A DNA stretch of 64,000 nt from Albula goreensis (lineage: Eukaryota; Chordata; Actinopteri; Albuliformes; Albulidae): assembly GCA_022829145.1 (NCBI GenBank), contig CM040742.1:13124131-13188130 (forward strand), written 5' to 3'. This document shows positions 21,131 through 32,209 of this stretch, piece by piece. Position 1 is the stretch's first letter. Each line of letters starts with the position of its first letter. The translations under genes and the position numbers were made by a program. A model generated the notes under the pieces. The model did not search any database and was not told where the DNA came from. It saw only the letters and a program-made list of their open reading frames with translations.

Positions 21131-21370
21131 GAGACCGGCGGGAGGTGGGGGGAGGAAGTGAAGAGGCGTTGAGAATTCCCCGCACGTACCTTCCACACCC
21201 CACCCCCCTGTATCGGGCGAAAGTGCGGCGGTAACGACGTGGGAGAGGTAAATCAATGCATTCCGTTAGCGGGTTGCTGGTAGCGGTCAATATCAGGCTG
21301 CGCCCAAAGTCTTGGAGCCGGGGGAGAGAGGCGCTTTGTGTTATCATGACGTCTTCAGCAGAAAAGTCGC
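21130..21370. promoter_or_regulatory. CpG-rich block with a CRE-like site
   Basis: By eye about twenty CpG dinucleotides fall in roughly 240 bases, far above the neighbourhood. TGACGTCT at 21347-21354 is one base from the CREB/ATF site TGACGTCA. It could be a small CpG island, an unannotated promoter or a CpG-rich CNE. Confidence 0.4.
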
Positions 21371-21536
21371 ACTGGCCGATGGATGCCCCCATTCACAGGC
21401 ATGGATCACGAAAAACATCTTTCTGAAAGAAGAAAACAGGGTGACGATAAGAAGGCAGCAAAAGTGCCTCCCCCCATCTCAATTTTCATCTTCATTATGT
21501 TTTTTTTTTTTTGCACTTGATAGCCACATTGATTTG

Positions 21537-21612
21537 ATTGAAAGGGAAAGGGAGTGAGAAAAAGAAAAAGAGAGAGAAACAGGGAGAGAGAGAGCAAGAG
21601 AAAAGAAAAAAA
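21537..21612. repeat. Polypurine tract
   Basis: Seventy-odd bases almost wholly of A and G (GAAAAAGAAAAAGAGAGAG words). Long purine runs of this kind can form triplex DNA. Confidence 0.85.
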
Positions 21613-21734
21613 TCCTCTTTACCCTGTCCTTTCAAGTTTCCCTGCAAGTCGCTGCTCATGTTGACCTTTGCTAGAACCGTCCCTGTTAGTAATCTACCGG
21701 CACACGCGGTGGAGGCGGCGGTAGCAGTGTAGCA

Positions 21735-22080
21735 GGCGGGCGGGCAGTGCGGGACTTGAATTTAATTAAGTGCTGAGGGTGTCTTTAGTAAAGGGGGTCT
21801 GGCGATATTACGGACCCGCCGTTCGCTATTACTCATTCCCAGAGCCCTGACTCGCCAATCAATATGAATTACGGCCTGCATATGAAAGCCTCCCGTGTGA
21901 AATACAACATCGAGATCAAAGCTTTGGTGTGCCGATCCTCTCTCCTGGTCCAGCCTCATTTTCCTGGTACCACCAAAGAGCCTTAATAACAGTAACCGTA
22001 TGCGCACCGACCAGACTGCGGCTTTGGGGAAATAAGAGCTATAGCCTGGTTTCTGTTCCGGGGGGGAGCGGTGGGGGGGG
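21735..22080. promoter_or_regulatory. Candidate conserved non-coding block
   Basis: Clean block with 'TTTAATTAAGTGCTGAGGG' from 21761, CCAATCAATATGAATTACGG near 21856, 'GCATATGAAAGCC' near 21879 (E-box-like CATATG) and 'GAGCCTTAATAACAGTAACC' near 21978. It has several CpGs and no repeat content. It is a strong CNE candidate by texture. Confidence 0.5.
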
Positions 22081-23240
22081 TGTGAAGGAAGGAAGGGCTT
22101 GTGCGTCTTGTGGTTTTGCCTTCATGTGTGAACATATGTATCTCATAATGATTTTCCCCTGTATGGCTGTCTTGCCAGTTATTGACTTTTAGATACATTG
22201 TATAATCGCGGGCAGTGTGACAGCTCAGTGATTTATGATGGGACAGGGGAGCAGACATCGTCCCGCCCCCACCCACCCCCAGACAAATGACATCGCAAAA
22301 GGTCGGCCCTGTTAGTGAACGTGCTCCAGTGGGCATCTGAACAGAACATATGATTGAGGTAATAAGATAAAACCAGATTGTAGATAGACTGTATACTGTT
22401 AGGCCTGAATACCATTGGGTGGATAACATCCGTTGCCCTGGCAGAGGCATCAAAGAAAAGAAGAAGAAAAGAGGAATCAAAATTTGGACTTCCTGGCGCT
22501 GACTGCTAGTCACAAATTGTGAGTTTGTTTTGCAGCCCTGTGTAATGATCCTGAGAGATTTCTCATGTTCATCTTCATCATGGCCCTGCTATTTCCGCGG
22601 TGCTTCTCCTACAAGAGACGCCGGCTTCCAGTAATGTATTGACTGCACAGTTTCCCAGATCTCATTGGGGTCTGGGTTTTTTTTCCACCTTTCAACATGT
22701 AATAAATATGATCTGTGATGGCTTTTGGTCTGGCTGAGGTTTGGGCCGGGGTAACAGAACAACATTGTTACTTATCAAATGTCACTGTGATTTCATATCA
22801 GTGAAATTTATATGCAGTGATGTTACGATAACCATTTTGATGCCTGAAGTCAAGTACACATTCACAACTATGAGAGGCATCCTCCTCTCAAAGTCAGTTC
22901 TGAAGCATTTATGAAAGCTTAACCATTGAAAAATAGCTTAGTTTCATGTTCATAGGACTCTTTGGACTGTAAGTTTATAATAAACATCCAGATTAGTTAA
23001 AAATGAATCTTTGGTTATAGATGCACATGTCATGGTAATATTTATTGACACCAAGAGAAGCCCAAATAACTATGTTGATATAGATTTCTTTGGGAACTGG
23101 GAGTGTGTGTGGGGAGGGAGTTCTCTCCTCTGTCAGCTGTGATGAGCAAGGGTTCCTTTACTTCCAGGAGGGGGGTGGGGTATTAGGGGGACTATTAGCC
23201 GCAGAATACCTCTCAGGTGTGGCTTGCAACATCAATTGAA
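22081..23240. other. Stretch without recognised genes
   Basis: Mixed sequence with G and C runs near 22062-22081 and 22260-22280. No recognised gene or repeat family. Confidence 0.4.
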
Positions 23241-24130
23241 TTAGCCGAGGCCCCCTCCAGCAGGTGGGCATGGTCCTAATGATCACGAACCTGGGAAGCA
23301 ATCCAAACGGTAAGCGCTTAATTGAGAAAAATGAATTGGGAAAGGAGTATCCATTCGTCTGGCCAGCGGCCGCTGTGAGACAGAGGAGGGAAAGCCACCG
23401 CGCATCTGTGTTCTGTTTCCTCATTTTAATTTAGCCCTCTGTTTTTTAAAATTATTTTTACTTCCCCTCCTCCTCTTCTCCTTCTCCCCCCCCCTTCCCC
23501 ACTACTGTCCGCTTGCTCGAGTGAAAATTCTATTAGGTGACAGCACAGGGATAAATCATTGTGACAAATTCTCTTTATCTTTAATTGTGTTTCGTTCAAA
23601 GTGAAATCATCAGCAGAAAATGTAGAGGGAAGGGGGGGGTTGGGTGGATAGTGAGGGTGGGGGGAGCAACCGAGTTCTTGACGAACACAGCCGTGTGAAC
23701 ATGACAGAGGATTGTACAACAGAAGAGTAGCAGGGATTTGGGGGGAAGGGGGGTTGACATGGGTCCCTGCTCTCTTTGGAAATAAAGAGAGGATAATCAG
23801 GAAGGTGATGTCTGTCGTCTTCAAGGCAACAGGTAGCAATGGGCTGCTGGGGGCGACACCGGGTGGTCATTCTCACCGTTAGAATTTAATGTTAGCCCAA
23901 TCTGTGTCAGAAGAGATCTCGATTTTGGGGGGGGGCCCTCATTTGCCATCATTTGCTCATCTCCAAACTAAGAAACGAGCCGACTTTGTCCAGGACCAGA
24001 GTGATCGCAGAACGATCGTAGCGCAAAGCCCTGTACGGGTATCACAGACTGTGAATTCTCACCTTGCCCTGAAGGGGAAAGCTTGGATTACATAGCAAGG
24101 CCAGAGGGGAGATTTTTCCTGGATCCATCC
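23240..24130. promoter_or_regulatory. Possible conserved non-coding cluster
   Basis: Includes 'GCGCTTAATTGAGAAAAATG' near 23312, CGGCCGCTGTGAGACAG near 23367 and TTTTAATTTAGCCCTC near 23424, then a C-rich tract near 23485-23500 and G runs near 23630-23662 and 23926-23934. Parts look like CNE sequence; the G/C runs do not. Confidence is low. Confidence 0.3.
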
Positions 24131-24289
24131 AGATATCTTTATGTAGCAAGCGTTTTCTACACAAAATTAATTGTGTCTTTGCTTGAGGGGGCAAAATGAA
24201 AGAAAAAGTTCAACAGTTTTCAACCCCTTTTGTTCTACAGGGTCTAAGGTTTCATCCACACCCTCCCCCAGTCTGCCCCAAGCAGGGCT

Positions 24290-24820
24290 ATGACAGGGCA
24301 ATTAACTCTGGCAATTAATTTACCGCCCCTGCAGGAACTGGTCTTAATGTGCGATCGGAATCAAACCTTAGTATGCACTGCTTTTTTTTCTTGCGGGCGG
24401 ACAGACGCGCTGTGATTTATTCTGTATGAAATTCAGATTTATTAAGGTCGCATGACCATCAGATTAATCACCCTCTTCTGTCTCATTCACTCAGCACCAG
24501 AAGGGAAAAATTATATTATTAATTATTGCCCAAATCCAATCAATGCTCCAGTGGAGGGTTTTTCATAGAGACCACGGAGTGGGCAAGGAGGGACAATCCT
24601 GCTTCTGGATTTTATGTCAAATTGTTTTCTCAGCTCTATTATTTCTGTCATCTGACGGCTCAGCTACATTAAGGACACTCTAAGTCTGTTTTTATTGATT
24701 TGCCAGTGACCTTAAACTTTGTTTTTCAAGTGAATATGCCATTCAATAAAAGCACATTTTTGTCTCTTTAAGGGTATATGCTGTTATAGTAAGGAATGAA
24801 AAGAGACATTTTCCAAAGCA
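24290..24820. promoter_or_regulatory. Candidate conserved non-coding block with homeodomain sites
   Basis: Repeated homeodomain words in unique sequence: CAATTAACTC and GGCAATTAATTTACC near 24299-24323, GATTAATC at 24462-24469 (OTX/GSC type), and TTATTAATTATTG at 24517-24529. No stop-free frame or repeat is present. Together with the next entry it forms the densest CNE-like stretch in the window. Confidence 0.5.
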
Positions 24821-24826
24821 TGTTTG

Positions 24827-25110
24827 CCTGCCTCCACTAAAATAGAAAATACTGTACTCAAAGAAAGCAATCAGTCACATAAAGACTGTTTTAATTGAAT
24901 TGAATACGCCTTTAAAGAGAATATGTCAGGAATTCAATCAACATTTGCCTTAACCTCTTCACTTGCAGTTGACTGAGCGTCATGTCTTTTCTCTTGAATA
25001 ACAGCTGTTAATTTGCATGACTGCTGAACTTGCCAAACTGTGTCGCCGAAGATAAAAATGAATGTATGCGTCTAATTGTGAGCCAAGGTCAAGTGCTGGT
25101 GTTGGCGGGA
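24827..25110 (+). promoter_or_regulatory. Candidate enhancer A, paired with the element at 41261
   Basis: The element holds AATTCAATCAACATTT at 24931-24946 and TGCTGAACTTGCCAAA at 25022-25037. Both words occur exactly, in the same order, in the element at 41261-41405. Shorter collinear matches are CCTG..TCCACTA (24827-24839), CTTTTCT (24986-24992) and TGCATG (25014-25019). A perfect octamer ATTTGCAT (25011-25018, POU factors) and CCAAGGTCA (25083-25091, NR5A/ESRR type) are also present. The pattern suggests an ancient duplicated cis-regulatory element. It lies in sequence free of repeats, and no transposon end was seen. Confidence 0.6.
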
Positions 25111-25420
25111 CCCTGGCCTAAGCACATTCGATTGAATGTCGCCCAAAGAAATCTCTGCATTTTGGACCTCTTTGCTTTGGGGTGATGATGAGCTATTACT
25201 TTGCCGGCCGTGACACGGAATTATCCCGGAAAACCTCCTGGCTCAGAGCGGGGCAAATCCCCCGGAGTCGTTTCCACAGATAATAACTAAGACAGCAGCT
25301 CAAAGTGTCTGTCAGTGCCCTTCCTTTACCTCTCTGTGTTTAAGGAGGAATAAGCAGCAGCTACCCAGCTCTCTCTGCTCCAGTGCTATTTGCCAAACCC
25401 CGCTCTTTCTAATGCTTCAT
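25111..25420. promoter_or_regulatory. Candidate conserved non-coding block
   Basis: Clean continuation of the enhancer cluster with GATGAGCTATTACTTTGCCGG near 25185 in parts, GGAATTATCCCGG near 25217 and ACAGATAATAACTAAGACAGC near 25275 (GATA-type AGATAA). CpG is frequent near 25203-25270. Read as CNE from texture. Confidence 0.4.
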
Positions 25421-25640
25421 ATCAATCTGTCACCCAGCTTCAATGTCTCTCAAGTGTCTCATTGTTTCAGAATCACTTGTGATATTCAGGTCTGTATATT
25501 TTATATTATTCACCTTTTCTACTTTGGAGAATGTCTACTTTTCATATTTGTATGCATGCATATTTTCTGTATTCTTGAGAGATGAAAAATGAAATACTTT
25601 TTACACATGAATAATTAAGGAATCTGAATCCGAAGCTCTG
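25421..25640. other. AT-rich linker, no gene seen
   Basis: AT-rich sequence between two CNE-like blocks. It has no repeat family and no coding frame of note. Confidence 0.35.
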
Positions 25641-26010
25641 CCTGAACTTCGACCACACATCCTCTGGTTCCTTTGGCGGTCTATTGGGTGTCACCTGGCA
25701 GGAGAGGGACCATCAATCTCAAACTCCACTCCACAGCACCCCCAGCAGTTATACAAACACAATTACAATGTTTCCATGGTCACCTGCGCCTGCTCCCATT
25801 GGCTGGAGGGGGTTGGGGTGGTGGAAGCTGAGAATGTAGGCTTTTTTAAGTATTGACTCTTCGCTGTTACCAGCACCCGGAGTGCTTTTGTTTGGTGGCT
25901 GTGACGCCATGACCCTTGGCCACGGGCAATTGATCTGTGCTTAACAGGCCTGGTGAAGTGCGTTTATCACCCTCCATGTTGTGCTCCCTCATCCATGGTG
26001 GCTGATTGGA
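25640..26010. promoter_or_regulatory. Candidate conserved non-coding block
   Basis: Clean block with CAATTACAATGTTTCCATGG near 25758, 'GGCTTTTTTAAGTATTGAC' near 25841 and GGGCAATTGATCTGTGC near 25924. Moderate CpG. Read as a possible CNE. Confidence 0.35.
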
Positions 26011-26194
26011 AACTTTGAATAATGCATGGCCGTAGATTTCTCCAGGGAGAGAGCGCGGTCTCTCGGCGGGGTCTTATCTAAATGCTCTGAGAATAACTGA
26101 CAGATCCAGGTGGAAATTGTCAGGCTGCCTCTCTGCCATTGTCCTGTTTTGTAAACACTGTTTACTCCCCGGTGCAAAGATGGCGATCACGATT

Positions 26195-26360
26195 CTGTAC
26201 AAGATGTTGTCTTTCGCATGAGACATTAAACTGAGAGCCTGACCCACAGTGGTCATTAAAGATCTCATGTTGCGAAATAGCAGGAGTGTTAACCCAGGTG
26301 TCCTGGTCAAATTCAGGTGCATCTAACCATCTGTTGTATCTAATAGTCTATATAATCCTT
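26195..26360 (+). repeat. Dispersed repeat family R3, copy 1
   Basis: Carries GCATGAGACATTAAACTGAG, GTGGTCATTAAAGATCTCAT, 'GGAGTGTTAACCCAGGTGTC' and CTGGTCAAATTCAGG in order. From memory this is a widespread fish interspersed repeat (consensus words GTGGTCATTAAAGATCCCAT and GTGTCCTGGCCAAATT). A second, more decayed copy lies at 61388. Confidence 0.6.
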
Positions 26361-28144
26361 TGCGATCCCAACAAACTCTGATTCCATGGGAGATCACTAA
26401 AAAACAGAACTGAATCACAGCTGACAAGCCCTGGCGAATAAATGTTAAATAAAAAATAAATGTCTTGTCACAAACTGGGAATATGCTACGCTTTCAAGTA
26501 TGACAGCAAAAACCAGCTACCTGGCAGCCCTTTGGCCAGTGTGGTCCAAGGGGGAAAGTCTGGCAGCTGATTGGTCAGTATTTGGCAGTCAGGTGTTGGG
26601 GTGTGTCCTGCATGTTCTGCCTGAGCTCCTGTCACTGTGTTGATCTGTCTAGCTTTACCTCTGGGTCCGTATCACATCCCCCATTCGATCCTTCACTCAC
26701 TCAGACTGCGGGGCCATGGCCGTTTTATTCTCCTGCCAGCGCGACAGGTCCTGGAGTCGCACGGGGAAGAAAGGGCGGATCGATACTCATTCTATGCGGC
26801 CAAGCACATCTGTCCGCCCTTATCTCCCTCATAGTGAGCCGCTGTAAAGCAAGCTGGGTCGTTTTCTGGCATAGGGAGGGGGGGAGGCCTTGGCTGGAAT
26901 TACACTGCCCTTATCTGATCCCACCTCAGCCCTCGTGCCAGGGGAGACAAATTGGGCCCCGTCTGGAAACGGGCAGTGTGAATCCTGACAAGAGGCCGGT
27001 ATCAAAGAGTCGATCCCCGGGTGGCCTGTGGCGGCTCGCTGGCAGCCAAGCAACTGTTGGCCCGCCAGTATCTCATACCATCTGCACTATAGCCGTCTGA
27101 AGGAATCAGGGCAATTTTGCTTCTTTTCTTCTGCTTTTTTGCTGTTTTTAAACATTTCATCAATTAATTTTCTGGTAAAATGACAAATAATGGTACATTT
27201 TATTTTGCCTCATTTAATTAATTTGAATCACTTGTTGTTTCTCATGAGGTTGGTGGAGCCTAAAGTCTTACCCCTGTTTTTGTTTAATTTTGTGGTGTAT
27301 GTATTATTGTATCAACTTTGGGCTCCATATTGGAACAAAGAGGAGGTGAGGGGGTGGGCGTGTCCAATGAGCAGGTGTGAATCCATGCACCCCTCTACCT
27401 ATCCCCCTTCTTCATCTGTAACCCCTGTCCTGCTGTCTGAAATAAAGAAGAATAATAAGGGAGGAGGATGAGCTGCACATTCCTCAAACAAAACAGGTGC
27501 CACAGTCAGGCGGCACAGAATCGCCTGGTCGGCCGCCTCATCACTTCACCTTTCCCTTCAGAGTCGCGTCATGAGCAGCTGCAAACACGTAACTAATGGT
27601 GTTGACCAGAACAAAGCGGTTTTATTGTGTGCATTTGTGTGTTTTATTTCTGTCTCTGCCTCAGCATCTGTGCATGGAGGCTGGTGGTGCTGGTAAGTGG
27701 GTCAGTCCCAGCCCATTAGGGAGGTCTGGTTGTGGAGAGGCAGGGCCGACTGCTGTGGTGTGGGGCCCTGCACACAGAGAGGCTGGGTAAACGGGCCGGC
27801 TAGCCTGGGTCTGAGCTCCTCTCAGCTTCCATAGGTGGATTCACACAGCTCTAGATAGAAGAGATGAGAAGCTTTGGTATAACTTTGGGGGAAGTGGGGG
27901 GTAGCTTGACTTTTGACCCAAAAAAAAAACAGAAAAAGAAGAGAAAGAACAAAGGGGATGGAGGGAGAAGAGAGAGAGAGGGAAGGAGAGAGAGTAAATG
28001 GTGCTGTTATTCTGTTGAATGGCTAGTTAATCACTGTTGTGTTTTGTTAATTCACAACACTATGTCCTTAACCACATAAATAAAAATAAAAAAGCTTTCT
28101 GTGGTTTTGGTCTTCCCTGCAAAATATGTGCTGGGCTGTAGGGT
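26361..28144. other. Stretch without recognised genes
   Basis: Mixed sequence. A 172-codon plus-strand frame at 26582-27100 has no protein-like pattern. An A/G-rich tract occupies 27919-27998. No repeat family was recognised. Confidence 0.4.
27919..27998. repeat. Polypurine tract
   Basis: About 80 bases, almost all A and G apart from isolated C and T residues, with GAGAGAGAGAGGGAAGG near 27970. Potential triplex-forming sequence. Confidence 0.8.
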
Positions 28145-28325
28145 AGGGCTGAACCTAGATCAGCGCTCATAAACTGTGACACTTTATGAATACCCTGGCC
28201 CTGACCCAGGATCAGTTTTGTCCTGTAACTCATAATGGATAAGTTTAGGGTATGGCCAGAGGAGAACTGATCCTATACCGGCACTCCTACGTCTAAGACG
28301 TTTCATGGACAGGAGCCCTGGTCCT
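28145..28325. repeat. Fish-type 'GATCCTAGATCAG' repeat, two direct units
   Basis: GAACCTAGATCAGCGCTCAT with ACACTTTATGAATACC and CTGGCCCTG is followed, after a centre with CCCAGGATCAGTTTTGTCC and CATAATGGATAAG, by a second unit: AACTGATCCTATACCGGCAC, CTAAGACGTTTCATGGACAG and GAGCCCTGG. It is a longer copy of the family seen at 8031. From memory the consensus is an abundant fish repeat. Confidence 0.6.
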
Positions 28326-28771
28326 TCAAACTTCCTGTTCCTGCGGGTAATGGAATCACATTGTGTGTGTTTCCTGGGCGCTGACAGGGGAGAGCTTGGC
28401 AGGAGCTGATGAATTCTGCTCTCCTCCCCCTCCCTGGCTTTCTCTGTGACCCTTAAACCGTTTGGCAGCTCCCTCGCCTCTCCTGTCTGAAAGACTGTCC
28501 CGGCATCGTATAATTCAGGTCGTACCTCTCTGTCTTTGTGTTTGCATGAGGCTTACAAGAACATAACCCCCCATTGTAAACTTCCTTCTCCACCACAGTC
28601 CATGCCCTCAGCCTGCTCTCACCTCGTTACCCATAATTCTTTGCTGACACTGCCTAAATAAAAACACACCCTGTAATGCACATATCCTGATATGGGAGTT
28701 TTATTGATCAGGTCTACAGAGGAACACTGGATGCATTTGGGTTCTCACACATTGTTAATCTCTCTGCTTTA
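28326..28771. other. Stretch without recognised genes
   Basis: Mixed C/T-rich sequence between two repeats. No gene is seen. Confidence 0.4.
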
Positions 28772-28989
28772 GAGTGGTGGCAATGTAGTATTATGGTAAC
28801 GGGGCTGGGCGTGCAACTCAGCAGTTGCAGGTTTCATTCCTAGACGGGACACTGACTTTTCTCATTTGAGCAATTGAGGTTAGTGTGTAATAAAGAAAGC
28901 TGTGTAAGACACTCTACATAAGTGCGTCTGCTAAATGCCTAAAATGTAATATAATGAGTGGCTACTAAATGAATGAATGTAATGTAACA
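28772..28989 (+). repeat. tRNA-derived SINE with L2-type tail, near full length
   Basis: The most complete SINE in the window. Head: GTAGTATTATGGTAACGGGG, then GGCTGGGCGTGCAACTC and a box B-like GCAGGTTTCATTCC. Body: 'GGGACACTGACTTTTCTCAT'. Tail: TGTGTAAGACACTCTACATA, 'AGTGCGTCTGCTAAATGCC' and terminal AATGTAATGTAAC repeats. Head and tail together identify a SINE mobilised by an L2-clade LINE of the UnaL2 type. Numerous changes from the family show it is old. Confidence 0.8.
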
Positions 28990-29279
28990 CTAAAATGAAC
29001 TATGTGCTGTCATTACAAACCACAAACACGCTTTCTGGCGCAGTGTGTGGGAATATGAAAAGCTAAACATCTCAAGGAGGTGGGTGGTATTGTCAGTGTA
29101 TTGTACCTCACTTAACAAATTTGTCTTTTTCATGGGTGTCTGGGAGAGAACAGTAATTTGATTTTTATGATGGGATCTGGACAATGATAAATGTAATGCA
29201 TAAATCCCCACACAGTTTTTGTATAGGGGTTGCAGAATATCTCCCCTGCCCTTCTGCAGATCAGGAAACAACCTAATTT

Positions 29280-29640
29280 AACTAATGCAATAAATGGCCG
29301 TTGGTGTGCAGATGGCTAACATGACGGTGTACACGTGTGCGCCAGTTGGACCATTTTACATTCACCCAGGGAGTAGGAGGGGGCCATCTGAAATTCTGGA
29401 TAAATTATTAGGAATGAATGAAAAAAAATCCGGCTGGATAATTAAGTGATGGGCAGATTCGGTATTGAGTAAAATCCACCAGTTACACTATTTTATGTGG
29501 AGGACCCCCTGGGGATGTCTCAAGTGTTCCTGAGGGGGGAAGGGGGGACATCCTGCTCCTTAAGCTTCGGAGGGGGACTGTAGGCATATTGAAATTGTTA
29601 ATGCACCAGAGGGGAGATAATCAGCTGTCTACAAGACCTC
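29280..29640. promoter_or_regulatory. Candidate conserved non-coding block
   Basis: Clean sequence with 'GATAAATTATTAGGAATG' near 29398, 'CTGGATAATTAAGTGATG' near 29434 and ATTGTTAATGCACC near 29593. Homeodomain words recur without repeats. Read as possible CNE. Confidence 0.4.
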
Positions 29641-29754
29641 CAGACAGTGAAAACACCTAACTCGGTCTAATCCCTCTGCTCCAATGCTGCCTCTCTTTCT
29701 TTCTATCCCTGTCTCTCTCTCGCTTCCTGTTTCTTTTGCCCCTCTCCTCCTTCC

Positions 29755-29890
29755 CCAATTCAATTAGATTCAGTCAGCTTTATTGCCACAGTGAGGATAC
29801 ATTAGCAAAGCTCCCGGTAACAAATAATAACAAATAAGCAGAAACAAGATGGATTGCAAAACCATTCATACATAGATTAAATAAATGCAT
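29755..29890. repeat. Fish-type 'CTTTATTGCCA' repeat
   Basis: CAATTCAATTAGATTCAG, CAGCTTTATTGCCACAGTGA, 'ATTAGCAAAGCTCCC' and AACAAATAATAACAAATAAG occur in order. From memory this resembles a common fish repeat reading CTTTATTGGCATG...ATTGCCAAAGC...AACAAATAAC. Family name not recalled. Confidence 0.5.
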
Positions 29891-30341
29891 ACCTCTCCTC
29901 CTCGCTCTGTATGTGTGTATGTGTGTGTGTTTGTATTTGCGTTGGCATGTCTCTCTCCCTCTCTTTTTTTTCTCTTTCATGTGACGTGAGCTGGGTAATC
30001 ACTGACACCAGTTGTCACCCAGGCAACATACATATCTAAACAAATAAAAATATGAAACAGATTATTCTTAATTTGCATTTTACATTTCTCTTCCTGTTTT
30101 TGATCCTCCCTCTCTGTCTTCCTCATTCTACCTCTGTAACACTCTGTTGTCCTCTCTCTCCCTCTCTGTTCTCTCGCTCTGTTTTTCCAGATGTGCCATC
30201 TTATCAGAGCATCTCTCTTCTCTCTACCCATTCAGTCTTACATTCACAGCTTTCATCCTGCTGATCTCAGGCTGTGTTTGTATGTCAGGGGTTGATTTAA
30301 TTTTTTAATTGAATGAAATTCAATTTTAATTCAAGAATATG
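29891..30341. other. Pyrimidine-rich linker, no gene seen
   Basis: Short GT and CT tracts near 29909-29930 and 29950-29978, then CT-rich sequence at 30085-30230. No coding or repeat family signal. Confidence 0.45.
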
Positions 30342-31285
<944 letters not shown>

Positions 31286-31350
31286 CTGAAGTGAAGCAGC
31301 TGTGATCCCTGGAGCTGCATCCTGCATCCAAACTCACCGTTGAACCACCA

Positions 31351-31668
31351 GGGACAGAATAATAGAATGATTCAGAAAGCGATAGAATGATTTAGACAGG
31401 GACAGAATTGCCCCAGGACAGAGTGATTCAGACAAGGTACAGACTGTCTCTAGGACAGAGGTGTATGTCTCACGCAGGGACTGAGTGAGTCAGACAGGTA
31501 ACGAATGACTCAGACTGTGTCAGTGTGATTCAGACAGGGACAAAATTAAACATTTAGGGACAAAATGACTCAGATAGAGACAGAATGATTCAGACCATGA
31601 CAGAAAGATTCAGACAGGGACTGAATGATTTAGACAGCCACAGAATGACTCAGACTGGGACGGACTAG
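31351..31668. repeat. Degenerate 20-bp minisatellite
   Basis: About sixteen diverged copies of a unit close to GACAGAATGATTCAGACAGG run from 31351 to 31668, starting 66 bases after the GT array. Units vary by substitutions and small length changes, so this array is older than the 16-bp and 31-bp ones. Confidence 0.88.
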
Positions 31669-31928
31669 CCATTTGCATTTTCCACAGCCTTTGTATTGTT
31701 CTTGTCTCTTAGTGGTTATACAGCTCCTCTGAAATTTGGAAGGCAGACCTGCAGCCAGGAGATTTTGCTAATCTTTCCTGCATGGAGTGGCCTTTTTCCA
31801 GTGTGCTGCTCCTACTGGCATCATATCTGCACGGCTTGGAGAGACACCCCCTCAGACTAAAAAGAATGCCCCCATCACTCACTGAGAATGCTCAGTAGAC
31901 AGCAGGAAGTGCTGACCCTCTCAGCCCC

Positions 31929-32142
31929 TACAGTACAGAAAGCCAGCTTTGATCCTGGAGCGCTGCAGGTTGTGGCTGGTGTTTGGTTATATCCTCAAAT
32001 CAGTAGACCAGTTCGGATGAAAAAACATTTAAGATGAGTTAACTGTATAGCCAACTGCACTAATTTATCAATTAAGTGCTGGGTATTGGCAGATAAATAG
32101 CACACTCTGCTGCTCTCCAGAACCAGGGTTGTCCACCCCTAC
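31929..32142 (+). mobile_element. hAT-type MITE (non-autonomous DNA transposon)
   Basis: The left end has CCAGCTTTGATCCTGGAGCG then CTGCAGG, and the right end has CTGCTCTCCAGAACCAGGGT then TGTCCACCCCT. From memory these match the fish fold-back element with ends CAGGGGTGGGCAACCCTGG and CCAGGGTTGCCCACCCCTG. The centre is AT-rich with AACTGTATAG and CAATTAAGTGCTGG, and it has no transposase. The right end is better preserved than the left. Target-site duplications could not be confirmed. Confidence 0.6.
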
Positions 32143-32209
32143 CCTATCTACCTAGTAGGAAGTGTGACCAGGTCTAGGAGAAGTGAGTGACCATGGCTGG
32201 ACAATGGGC

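Noticed and set aside
20847-21392. 181-codon minus-strand frame
   Set aside because: Its openness follows partly from the CpG-rich block; the peptide has no recognisable domain or even composition.
26582-27100. 172-codon plus-strand frame
   Set aside because: Cys/Ser/Pro-rich peptide with no family pattern, in ordinary single-copy sequence.
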